The translations under genes and the position numbers were made by a program. Positions 27,253 through 40,600 of a DNA stretch of 64,000 nt are shown here, in pieces. Location of the stretch: positions 310,001 to 374,000 of the forward strand of contig JAZAYU010000261.1 of assembly GCA_038501625.1 (NCBI GenBank). The letters run 5' to 3'. The notes beneath the pieces are model-generated. The model was not told the origin of the DNA and made no database searches. It worked only from the letters and a program-made list of their open reading frames with translations. Every line of letters begins with the position of its first letter. The first letter of the stretch is position 1. This stretch comes from Corbicula japonica (taxonomy: Eukaryota > Mollusca > Bivalvia > Venerida > Cyrenidae).

Positions 27253-30200
27253 ATGTTTTATTTTATATAAGTATGTCAATTCAAGTAGGACGCCACAAAC
27301 AATTAACGAAGAAGAGAACCTTTGGGGATACCGCCTTGGAACGGTCAGTGGCAAAACAAATTGCCACTGGGGGTTTAAACCAGGTTTTAGGGTGCACCAA
27401 CCTCACATTTGCCCCAAAAGGTTCTCGTATCACAAAACAAGTACAAGTTGTCTTGGTGAAATAACTCCAACCCACCCATCGGCTCAACAATGTTGCATGC
27501 AAAAGCACACAAACATATAAAACATAAGAAGCTAATAGCATTGCAAAGCCAAAGGGTAGGTACTCAGTAATCTTACCGAGACCAGAGCTCCTGGTGTAGA
27601 ATCAGCAAAAACACGATGACAGGGATAAAAGAAACGAATCAAGCTTCTAGCTTCTTTTAAGAAAAGATTTCCCCATAAACTTTCATAAACTCTAAAACCC
27701 CTGCCACCGTCGTGCAACCAAAGAGGTAAGCATAATGATCACCTGTAGATGGGTTAATCACCAAGCCTGCAGAGCGCTGTAAAATATCATGTTGGTAACC
27801 TTTCTTTTTAAATTTACAGATGGATTTTACAAATAACCGAGAGAAATTAACATTGCCTTTTATCTTCTTAAGTTTGTAAATTAAATCTCCATGAAACATC
27901 GGCTATGAAATACCTTGTTGCAATAGTGATTTTAAACTGCATTTGTATTTATGAATGAGATCTGGGTATCGGCGATAAAACTTGCAAAGGTTTTCCTTAA
28001 TTTGTGATACCGATTACCCTGTTTTAAAAGTTTGTCTGTAATGCAAAGATTACGTTCATTGAAATCATTTACATCGTTGCAAGCTCTTGAAAAGCGAACA
28101 AGCTGTGAGATATAAACCCCGTAAGATGATGCACGAGGAACATCGCCGTCTAAATACGGAAAATTTACTATATTAAAATTAAAATCGTCTCTTTTATCGT
28201 TTATTTTAGTGGTGACGTAACCATTTTCAATAGACAGATTTAGATCAAGATAGTTTGCTTGCTTTTCTGAAGTGTTCGCTTTATTAAGCTGTAGTTCTTT
28301 AGGATAAATCTTATTAACCAGTGATAGAAAATGGTTATTATATATATTAAATAAATCATCAAGGTATCTTGAGGTGTTATTAAAAGCTGTAATAATATCA
28401 TCTTGATGTTCGATAGAAAGAGATAACATAATAAATATTATCCAATAAAAATGTGAGCGCCTGGGTAAGGTCTTGAAAGGTCCATGAAGTATAATTAATC
28501 ATAACAACAATCTGTAAAGAATGCCCTTTGTTTATTACAAGCAATATTTTTTTTTTATTTTCTCTAGCAAAAGTTTTTTCAACGAGACTGGTTAGCTTGT
28601 CTTTTATCAAATAATGAGGGAGAGAAGTATAAAGAGTTGAAAAATCATCAATCAATCAAGTAGACAATAGAACGACTGAAAATTATTTGATTTAAGCTTC
28701 TTCAAAACGTCATTTGAATGTTTTAAAGACCAAAATAAACTTTTTCCCGTGGTTTCAAAAACTTTTCGCAATACTTAATTACATGTTCTTTTATAGCTGT
28801 AAGACAAGATGTTAAAAGCACGGATAATTTTGTTGAAGTACAAGAACTAGAGTTTGCAATAAATCTTGCTTTGTGCGGTGTTTTGTGCATTTTAGGCAAC
28901 CAATATATAGTAGGTACATGCATATAAATTTCTTGGAAATGGAAGCAGTGTTTTTGAGATCAGATTCAAGGGAAATCAGTGTTGTTAAAGACAGGCAACA
29001 CATCAGTAGTTCAGTACATAAACATCAGGGTAGGCACACGGTCGAGTCAATTGTGCTTTCAGGCTTGGAATTTATGGAATTTAGCTATCCGAAACAATAT
29101 TTGAATACGAGCAGTTCACATAGCCGGGAAACTGAACAAATTAGCGGATCAGTTAAGTTGACACAAAATCAAGGAAACAGAGTAGTCTCTGAATCCTTCA
29201 GTAGTACACAAGATATTTCAAGTTTTGGGGACTCCAGTAATGGATCTATTTGCCTCAGTGGAGAACCATCAGGCCCCAGTGTTTTGTTCATGGTTCCCAA
29301 ACAATCAAGCTTTTGCAATAGATGCTCGGAGTATTTCTTTAGGAAAACATGTATGCTTATGCCTACCCTCCCCTATGCCTGATCCCAAAGGTACTGGAAC
29401 ACATGTCGCAATTCCACTGCCGAGTTATTCTCATAGCTCCTTAGTGGCATAAAAGACCTTGGCACACGGAAATTCTGAATTTCTAGGCAGCATGCCCTCT
29501 AAAACTGCCAACAATTCCGGATCTCTTAGTACAACCAAATACGCTAATTAGCCATGCAAATCCAGGATTGTTTCAACTAACAACTAACAACCTGGATGTT
29601 GTCGACAGACAGTACGGAAAGATGGGATTTACTAAAGACTCTCTTACCGATAAGTACCACAAAGGTTTGCAATACCACTTACCGCACAGTAAGTGGTTAA
29701 TGATCAATGTTGTCGGCTATACTCTCTCAAATTGAATGTCATATAGTAGTAGGTATGCATTCATATGTGATTCAGTTACTAAAACGAGTGTTTATTTCCA
29801 GACCTCCAACAAATAGGCTAATACCCGAATGGGACATACTGAAGGTGCTTGAATCATTACAAAAGGCACTTTTTGAGCCGCTGCATAAAGCTTCTTTAAA
29901 GTTAATAACATATAAAACAGTGTTTTTAATTACCATTACTTCTTACGCTTTCTGAGGTTCGGGAAAGGTTCCGTTAATATTTAGCAAAGAGGTATTACCT
30001 TCATCCGTCACGCGTTACACAAGCAAAGTAGGCCTTCACATTTTTTTTTGGGGGGGGACAATTTTTATTCCGGCCTTCCTAGAAAACAATAAGCTAGATC
30101 CTAAAAGATTTATGTATTACTATTTAAAAGCAACTGAAAAAATACAGGACGTCAGGAACTGGTGAAGATGAAACACATCTTTTTCTTGGGTTAAGCGAAA

Positions 30201-31578
30201 ATCATAAACCAGTTAGTTCATAGACAGTATCAAGTTGGATTGTTCAGACTTTGAAATTAACTCTTCAGGACAAAAGTTTGAAAGTCAAGGCTCACAGTAC
30301 GAGAGCTCTTGGTCTTTCATTGGCTCTGTTTAAAGGAGCCTCATTGGAATCCATCTTAGCCTCCGCAGATCGGAGCATAGTCAATGTTTTCCCCGTTTTA
30401 TCTTCGGGATGTAAATACAACTTCATGTGTTTTGAAAAGAACTTTTAAAAGAATTGATAAAGTAAACAGAGTTACTTTTAGCGAGTCGCGGGACTGAGTT
30501 GTTCCAATTAATGTTCGCAGCTAGTGAACATAAATGTATACAGTGGATTTTGTAGTGTTATCTACAGTGTGGGTCAAATTGTTTTTTTCTGCATATAAGT
30601 TTACTTGTTGATATTGATACCAAGAAAGATTAACATAATCATCAAAAAATTACCAAACACCACCTTTTTGAGGTGAGTACATTGCTTTGAAATCTATCCT
30701 ACATGTAAATAAATATGACTGGTAAGTTTAACGAATGAAATAAAATTGAAAAATTTGTAATCAAGTTCACATTTTATGAATGAGTTAAACTTACCAGTCA
30801 TACTTGCTACCCACCACCTCCCCACAGTAATTTTTTGTCATAAATTACTGATTTCACTTGGTCAGTAAAACGATTGATTTTCTTACTCAAGCATTACACG
30901 CATGCGCCTATGCGAGTCTGACTGTAATCAAGGGAAGTAAATCCTACATGTAAATAAATATTACTGGTAAGTTTAACTCATTCATAAAATTTGAACTTAA
31001 TTACAAATTTTTCAATTTTAACATTTTAGCTCGCAATATATCAGTCTAGACTCATGAACGATTCATTTAGGGCTGTTGACAAAATTCCATCTTCATAAAT
31101 CAAAGTATTTTCTAATAACAATCACTGAAATTATTTTCTTTCGTAAATTCGATAATTAAATCGTAGTGATTAAACAGGTTCAAATGAAGACAGGCAATTA
31201 TTACGCAGGGCGTATCTGGTGCGCCTGCGCAGTAGCTGTACGTGCTGGAGGAGATGTTTTTCTGATTAACCTGTGTCACAAACAAACCTTCATTGGTTTT
31301 ACGTCATGCAACAACGGTGGCATCTTAGACGTCAGAAATCCAAATGCATATCTTTATCAGGTAACTATAACTGTGACAGTATTTCATTCATAACACTAAC
31401 TAACTTTACAGATGATCAAGTTGTCAGCTATTTAAACCACTACATACAGTGTTCAGCTTGCCCTTTATCCAAGCTGGCGAGGTAAAGCATGTTTTATCTA
31501 AATCATTAAAAGTTTTGCCACCGACCGTTCCGAAGCGGTAATACGTCGTTCTCTACGTCGGCAATTATTCATGGATCT

Positions 31579-31647
<69 letters not shown>

Positions 31648-34600
31648 ACTCTCTTCCTTTCTCTCCGTTTTGGCTATATGGGAGTCGGCGGCTATTCATT
31701 TCACTTTGTTTCCAAACTCCGCGCACCCTGTAGATAAAAATGTAACCTAAGTATGTGCTTAATATTATAAAAGAATTGTATCAAATGTTAACTTTATTCC
31801 CTGTTGGAACAGGTTTACACTCCGATTGGTTCCATTATAAATCTGCACATTCTTGGTGGACGTTTTGAAAGCTTTATAAATGTCGAAGTGTACATGTCGC
31901 CGGAAGACATAGGAAATACTGAAGGTTTATGTGGTTACTTTGATTACAACAAAGAAAACGATCTTCTGAAAAGACCAGGGAGCAGACAGCAAACCAGCTT
32001 TTCGATGAGTTGGAGGTACCTGAATGGTAGAATATTTTCACTATTGCCGCTAGGTTTAGTGTGCTGCCCCGTTGTATGTACCGAAAAACGACATGGGTGT
32101 TAATTTGAGTGCATATATTCATGTAAATGGTATTAAGCATAACTTACATTGAATTGAAAGTTTTTAACGAGATGTATTAATGTTTTGGTTGAGATCCTTA
32201 ATAAGAGTAGAAATATCACAGTTCAGTGTAATTGTGAGCATAATTGTATGGAGAAAAAAAACACATTAATACACAATAAAATATACGTCTGTACTAATAT
32301 ATAGTTTATTTTACTAACTCGGAAACATTATCAGATATAGCTATAAGTATTACCTGATTGTTTTCCTTTCGAAACACTAAAAACAAATTAATCTTATAAA
32401 TATCAATATAATTGGATATGATTTTAAGCATAAACAGTTCAGTCAAACCGAGACTGTAATAGTTTCATATTTGTTGTGTTCCTTGACTTTCTTTTGTGAG
32501 TGTGGCGATTCCAGATATGCATATTTTACCTTTTTATAATCACAGTAGTTTTGTTTGTGCTGTGTGACGGCCGCAAAACGTCTCCCGGTACGTTCAATCA
32601 ATACTTTTCGTTTCATCCATCAGGGATTGTATTTTACAGTCATTTTTCACACCACTCACTCACCAATATTGGGGAGGCTGTGTTTTGTGAGTGTGGCGAT
32701 TCCTGATATGCATATATTACACTAGTTTTGTCTGTGCTGTGTGGCGGCCGTAAAACGTCTCCCGGTACTTTTAATCAATACTGTTTTCGTTTCTCCCTCA
32801 GGGATTGTATTTCCAGTCATTTTTCACACCCCTCCCCACTCACCCAAATAACGCTGCGTGGGGAGGCTGTGTTTTGTGAGTGTGGCGATTTCTGATATGA
32901 ATATATTACTTTTTTCTAAGTTGCCTTTCCATCTATTTAAATGCTATTTGTAACTAATATATTCATCGACGAATGTGATAATATAAAATATCCTAAATTA
33001 CAGATTAAACGAAAACGATACTTACTACGTGTTAGGAAAGCTTGAAATCGTCGCTAATAAATCGGAATGCCAGGGCTCAGATTTGTTGTTCAGTTGCGAC
33101 AACACAACGGTACTTAATGACACAGAATCAGAGGAATCTGCAGCCGTATGTTTTCCGAAAGTGATGAGCAATTCTTCAACCAGGCAATCCATTACCAAAC
33201 AAAGTTGTGACGCTATTGGCAAAAAGAGTATGCCGAATTTTAATGAAATGCAAGATGACGCTTCTCAGGGTAAAGACGTTTGCTCGCAGACAGAAGCTGA
33301 AACTCACAAGGTATTTAAAATTAGCACTGATGGTTTAAGAACTTTGATATTATTATTTTATCTCACGATAATTTATAATGCAAATGACAGTAGTTCGTTA
33401 CAATACATGTGACTGAATATAGACAGAACTTTTTAAGTGTGTGTTTAGGTTAAATAATGTTTGGAGTATTTAGCAAAATGTAATGTAGAACACCCAAACT
33501 CATTGTATAACGAAGAATTCAAAATACTATCCTTTCTCTACATCGATTTATTCAAATATATGAATTCCATTAATAACTTTGACAAATAGATGTATGAATT
33601 ATATTTTTTTCTGTAATAAACATACAAAAAGATGCTATTTTTCTCAGGAAAAAAGCAAAAATATAAATTTAACATTTACCTTACAATTGAAAATGTTTTA
33701 AGCAACTCCAACACGTGTTAGCAACTCTTTTAAGGAAAACATGCTTAGACTAAAAAAATTATTAATTTTAGTTTGGATTTGGTCGTGAAGTGTGCCAGAT
33801 AAAAGGATACGAAGATGAATTAAATGGAGAAATTATGATGTTTCGCACTGTAGGCAAAAAATAAGATGGCCTTTGAAAGTGATCATTAAATGACAGTCAT
33901 AGTGTAAAACTGATAAATAGTAAATAGTAAAACATTTTTTTTATAAATCAGCATGAAAATTCGAAACATTGCGCCTATATCAATACTGGATTGTTCAAAC
34001 ATTTTAGGCTAAAATAAACCTCTTTCACCACAGTCTATGAAATATGGTTTTGTTTTCTCTTTGCAGTCACCTATTACCATGGATCAAGCCAAACAAATAT
34101 GTTTTGATTTTATAAATTCACTGCCAGCTGTAAGAGACTTTGCAGATCGCCTTAAGGGTATTGGTAAGGCTAAGATAGTGGACGAATGTGCGTTTGACGT
34201 TTTTGTAAGTACGATTTATGGCGTTTTCATTCGTTTCATTTAATGTTCTCATGCATCTGAAAACCTGTCCAGTTCTGTACAACCATTTTTTATCATCAAT
34301 GACCCTGGTTGCAATCTGTTTTGAATAAATCATCAAGGTACATCGGCTTGTATTTAGTAAAGACTGTTATAATATCATTTTTATATCTTGGTAGAAAGTG
34401 ATAACATAATGTCTCTTTCATAACAGTATAAAAAATCTGATCAGCAACAAGATTTGCAAAATAAGTACACAACTTTTGTGTAGAAACCCCCGGACGCTTT
34501 AACAATGGCTTGCTTATAAAATAGTGATCGGATTATATTACTGACTTTTTCACATTGTTTAGTTTGAATTGCTTGTGTTTGGAGAAATTAAAAAGATATG

Positions 34601-37600
34601 TAATAAAATGTTCTATTAATAATTGTAAACATCGACATGATACTGAAATATTACAATATTTATACATGAAAGGGTACGATGGTTTTCAAAATTCCATTGG
34701 TGTCGATCTAAATATTGCATATTTTGCAAAAATGTGAATACTTTTTTGATATTATTTCACGAAAAGGAATTCACCCTTACAAGGAAAACAGGGGATTGGT
34801 GTATGCTCCGCCATTAAGATGCAATGGTTAAGACGAATTGCTGCCTATGCCGCCTTGTTCTTTGGTTCAGAATGGAACTCAGATATTGTACAAGGAACGT
34901 TCTTTAAAGGCCGGCATATTTTGATTTTTGAAACATCAATACTATGTTACACAATAGAACCTGGTTTGAACCCCCAGTAATATACTATTTTGCCACTGAC
35001 CGTTTCAAGGCGGCAACCTTAATTGTTCTCATTATTTGTTTTTAATTTGAAATTAATTCTGTAATAAACTAATGCTCTCTGTTTCTCGCTACTGTTTAGC
35101 TCCGTGAGGAGGCTGTTTTTTCTGGTTGTGGTAATTCCTAATATGCATATTTCATTTTCATTATATAACTAGCGGATAATCGGTATTCATCAACGTGGAA
35201 GATATAGCCGTAACTATAGCACTGTATATAAACCGATTGTATCATATGCCGGATATAGTGAGGTGATTGCATGGCTGCGATATAAACAATTCGTACATAA
35301 CACATTGAAAACGGAATTATTAGGATCATTTTAAGTACCTTCAACAAAAATAAGTACGTTATATTTTGCATAGTCCTTATTGGTTGTAATACCATTTGTT
35401 TTGCGCATATATAGGGATAAAAACTTGCAAAAATGCATTTAATCACAAAAAGGTCTGGCAAATGACCGACATGATTGTATCAAAATACTGTTATTCTCTA
35501 CAAATAAACGCTCTGATGCACGAATACATACTAGTTATATGACTCTCTGACATTAATATAAATATTATTACATTACACTATTGCTTCAAATGTATAGATA
35601 GTGTAAATTATTAAAATGTTTAAGGTGTGTTTCGTAATGACTGTATCATCTATAGCATTATCATACTATCATTTATAGCAAACACACCTATTTCTATTGC
35701 ATCATGTAGTGCGATCTTCGTTGAATGATTTTCCAATAATCTGTATCTCTTATGGCAATGCGCATTTGCTGATTTTCTCAAGTGTATGCTTTTAGGTAAG
35801 ACGGAGCAGTTCGTCTACATATCTTGTCTATGCAAATAGGGTATATTTGGAGAAATAATATATCATGGCGTGCAAAAAACACAAAGAAAAGAACTTTAAA
35901 ATAACAAAACAGAATGATACAACAATAGGGACTATAGGTAATTGTAAGTTTGGAGGCTTGTATAAAAATTAAACTGTCAGGCCCAACGCAGCTGGGCGAC
36001 CGTTTAATTTTTTATACAAACCTCGAAATAAACTATAAATTGTTTTGTAACTGATCAATTGGCATACACATAGTTTACACAAATCAGTTGTCAAAACACT
36101 GTTTTAATGGCTAGTATAAATGTATTATGAGAATATGTAAAAAAAAGCGAATTCGTTAATTTCTTTAACTGAAATCAGCATGGGAACATACCTGACTCTC
36201 AAGGGAAGACCTTTGTGATAGTCAATCCTTGGGCGGAAAACAAGACATTGATTCCTTTGCTAAAGTTCAATTAGACCCTTTACTCCATGGGATATGTAGT
36301 ACATTGTTTTTGCTGTACACTGTTTGCTATTACATTTATTGGAATATTTCTAAAAAAAAAAAACAAGTGACCATTGTATACTGAGTGCCAATGAAAACGC
36401 AACACTTTCTATTTTGGAATATTTTTTATGTGTGTAAAATTAAAATAAATTGGCAAAGGTAAAAGTGTTTTAAAATAAAAAAAAAACCAATCGATACCTT
36501 TATTGTCCACAGATTTTTTAAACTTTTTCTCCTACAGTAACCCCGTACAAACGCATGAAAGTTTCGTTTTGGCATGTAGACATGCATAAATAACCTCAAA
36601 ACAAGTCCATTTGTTAACCTTTACAAACGGCTACAGATATCCCATCTTCAGTTTTTAAGTTTTACTCTATACAAATGTGAAAATGCCAAGGCTTTTAGAC
36701 AACCAGCGACATGAGGTTTTGGGCATGATCAAAGGAGGTATGTCTCGACGTGAAATCGCTCGTCGAATGCATTGTTCACCGTCGACAATTACTCGCTTTG
36801 CCCAATGTCATTCCCTGTCCAAATTCTATTTTGTTTAGGGCCCATGGTTTTCTCGTTTTGGACAAACCCATTCTTTTATCTGGGGACCGTACGCCGCTGA
36901 ACAAGGAATGGTATTAATCTGAAAATACAGCACTGAAGGTTTCATGTCAGCGCCATCTGCATAGCATCGTTTGGGATGGATCAAAATTGTACTGTTTATT
37001 GGTGTAAAGATTGAGTCGCGCTCAACCCATGGCTAGGCGGCGTGGGCAGTAATATGCATTTCCATTTATGCCCATGAACAGGCTCAATCAAACCGAGCAT
37101 GCAATATTTTCATATTTTTGTGTTTGGCGGCTTTCAAAGTTCCCATTTGATCTATTATTCATTTTAAAACACACCTATTTTGACGAATTTATTAAACTTG
37201 TCCACACATCGAACATATTCCAAAAAGTAAAGTGTTGCGTTTTCATTGGCACTCAGTATATTTTTCGATCAAATGACATGGATGTTCCAGCTGACGATGA
37301 TCTACATTGGTCGTACATTGAGTAAAGGGTTTATCATCAGCTTAAAATATCAGTATTGAAATAACTTGCATTGCCTCAGATTTGTATGTCACGCCTACCT
37401 GCGTATGTATTTATAATCGTGAACCTTCAGTTTCGAAACTATTACTTTTAAAATCATAGATTATGTTTATCAAATCCAAAACATTTTGAGACGACATTAA
37501 TTATCGCTTGTTGTAAATTCGCAGAGAGACCTGGGTGTTAACTAATGGAGTCAGGTAGATCCAATTGTTTCGTGTCGCCGCAGTATATAAGGCACCGAGG

Positions 37601-40600
37601 CCCTTATAATCCATAACGTATCACATATCTCTGTACGGAGCACTTTTAATACATGTTTTTACATCAAGCCGTTGTTCTTAAATCCAAAAATTATACTAAA
37701 ATCATCTTTAAAAAATCGCCATAACTGATACACATAGATCACTAGAAACATACAAATGATTGAGTTAACATGTTCAATAAATGATACAGTCTGGGTCGAA
37801 GCTACATGCATGTTTGGTCTAATGTTTTGATGTTTAATTGATCAGCCATGGTATTTTTATTATCGTTAGAATAAAAATGATATGTTTCATCATCGCTAAC
37901 TGGAGAATACCTCTCAAAACCTTTTTAAACATGAACATTTACGCTTATTTTATATTAGTACATTGTGCAAACGGTACTTTATGTTAGTGATTTAAGCGAT
38001 TTTTTTAAAAGTATATTGCATTAAAAAGGTAATAACGTCTTTCAAAACAAGTTCTATGAGAATCGCCTGTTTAACATGTATTTGTCGATTGGATTTCTCA
38101 TTACAATACGTACAAAATCTCCTCATTTTTGAACTGTTTACTATGTTTTTGTGACAATCAGTGCGCTATATCCGGTAGATGATACAATCAGTTTATATTC
38201 AGTGTATAGGCTGAAAACAAATGATCAAGTTCTAATGGATATTAAAAACCTAACTTTGTTTAATGATATGTTAACATGCCAAATAAATTTACATACTGTA
38301 CAAAATTATGTTCGATTTTATTTTTTAAAATACCGATGAATATTGCATCGTCAATTTCGCAGCTTTTCGATATGTTTATTTAGCGATGGTTTTGAAACAA
38401 AAAAAACAAATGAATGTCAAAAACATATAACCTTTGTTAAATGTTCATAATTTGATATGTGTTTGTATAGGGGTTTGTACATCGGTAGCAATGTCAGAAG
38501 TCTTTGCTTAGGCTGTTAATTGCAAGGAAACTTTAAAGATAAATCATATATTGTATTTTTTGTTTTGACTTGCCGTGATCTTATTATGATTTGATTAATA
38601 AATATATAATTTTCGAAACATCTGAACGGTTATTGAAATGTGTTTGCGTATTATTATAGATTAAAAGACGAGGAGAATTTGTTCAAAATTTACAAAAAGG
38701 AGTTTAAACGGTGGGAAAACAGCAATACAATGTATTGCGTGTGTGAACAAGCAATAAATGGAACTGGGGTCACCCCTGGAAGAGAACCGAAAGCTCTTTG
38801 CTCACCAACACAATATCTTGATTGTCACCTGACTCATGGAAGCACAACCAGCAGAAAATGTAACAAGGTGAAGAATAGAAGGCGGAGTCTGGGACACAAG
38901 GAAACGAGAGAAATTGATCGACTTATGGCACTTGCAAACCAGGAAGACAGATTCGACAGACGCGCAAAGGTTTATGTCGATGCTGATGATCAATTACTCA
39001 TATTTATATATATTTTCATATTTAAATTTACTTTCTTGTTTTGGTCTGTGTGGGGAGTCTGTTTTTTTTCTGAATGTGGCTTTTCTTTTAAACTAAAATT
39101 GTTTTAGTATGCATCTATCTTAAACGGGTTCCGCAACGATACACCTCACAACATTCACTTAAGAAAGGAAATCATTACCACAAGTTGCCATGGTTAATAT
39201 ATTCACTCGACAATGGTGCTTTTCACTAATAAACGTTAACTGAATGGATTGAAACTCTGGTAACCATCTCGATATCGATACTGTCCTTACAAATGTTATC
39301 TTTATATAATATATTTAATATAAAAATTTCAAAATTAAGGCTGTTTAACCCAACATTCATCGATTACTTTCATAAAAGTTCATATTTAAATTAAATAAAA
39401 GAGGGTCTACTTTTTTCTGTATGTCGATTTACTACAGCTTTGCAAAATTAAATAATATTGAATGATCTTTACAAGAATTATTGACGAAAGACTTATCAAA
39501 CATGATCGCACAGCTTTACTTCAAATTAAAAATTTAAATGTGAAATTTGCATAGCAGGAATTGCCATGTGATCAGTATTATTTTGTCACTTTCACTTGAG
39601 TTTTGGCCTCTGTCCTAATTTTCATTTAATGCTGTCAAATTTTACGATCTTTACAAGATCTATACAATATTAATTGACGAAAGATTAATGAAACATAATC
39701 GCACAGCATTTCTTAGAAATTGAAAATTTTAATGTGAAATATGCATATCAGGAATCGCCATGTGATCAGGATTATTTTGTCATTTTCACTTGAGTTTTGG
39801 CCTCTGTCCTGATTTTCATTTAATGCTGTCTAATTTTTATTTAAATGATTTCCAGATTGAGGCGTTGAAACTTAAATGGAACTTAGATCTACGTACATTG
39901 TTTAATTTTATAGCCGAAAAATGCAATGCAAATATTTACAATATGCCCATCTTATCTGTCAGAAAACCATCTTGTTTTGTAAAGTTGTGTAAAACATGCT
40001 AATGAATAAGGAAATAAAGGAATCACATGCTAGTTTTTCTTTTCTTCTACCATAACAGAATGTCGAAGTACAGAACATCACTGATGATGAGGCTCTGGAA
40101 GTTTGCAGAAAAATGATAGATGAATCAGTCATTGTTTCAGAATTTGCTGATTCAATACCAGATGAAAACTCTACAGCTGTTATTGGACAGTGTGTCTTTG
40201 ATGTTTTGGTAATTTATTTAGTTAATAAGCATATTTAGCATATTTAGATAAGCACTAACAACATTATTATTTATATAATATTTGTACAAAAATTAAAAAT
40301 GAAATATGCATATCAGGAATGGCCACATCCATCATACACAGCCTCCCCACACAGCCAAAAAGTAGAGAGGAAAAGAGAGCATGGTATTACAATAATCAGT
40401 TTCAAAATGGACGCCACAAACAAATAACGAAAGTGAGAACCAGAGGGGTTACCGCCTAGGAACGGTCAGTGGCAAAACAAATTGCCACTGGGGGTTTAAA
40501 CCAGGTTCTAGGGTGCACCAACCTCACACTTGCCCCAACAGGTTCTCGTATTAAAAAAGCAACATATACAAATTGTCTTGGAGAAATAACTCCAACCCAC

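Larger units (their letters stand above)
26231..29600 (+). pseudogene. DIRS reverse transcriptase / RNase H remnant, split by an insertion
   Basis: Frames covering FFLVPNKNGMLRPVINL, then MDLNEAYMHIPVF, then FFGPTVAPRVF and AVYLGDWLARN (about 26620-26650) follow DIRS reverse transcriptase order. The catalytic Y-x-D-D box reads YLGD, so one catalytic aspartate is lost, and several frameshifts and stops are present. The frame continues with RNase H-like sequence to about 27127, is interrupted by the Penelope-like insertion, and resumes near 28915 with HINFLEMEAVF. The conserved DIRS motif MDLFASVENHQAPVF appears near 29240-29285. Confidence 0.75.
24127..30975 (+). mobile_element. DIRS-type tyrosine-recombinase retrotransposon, decayed, with nested insertion
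   Basis: Split inverted terminal repeats are visible. The left end (about 24127-24231, with actcgcataggcgcatgcgt) is the reverse complement of the right end (about 30871-30975). A second copy of the terminal sequence at 30696-30735 and an inverted partner at 30784-30803 resemble the internal complementary region of DIRS elements. In between lie remnants of a gag-like frame, a reverse transcriptase/RNase H and a tyrosine recombinase, all on the plus strand and broken by stops and frameshifts. A Penelope-like copy (about 27128-28915, minus) splits the RNase H region, and a Penelope-like 3' end lies at 24290-24405. The whole lies in a VWDE-A intron. Confidence 0.8.

Noticed and set aside
26723..27520. 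A 265-codon open frame on the plus strand
   Set aside because: It joins DIRS remnants, a (GA)n run read as Arg-Glu repeats and Penelope-like 3' sequence. It is a by-product of the microsatellite, not a gene.
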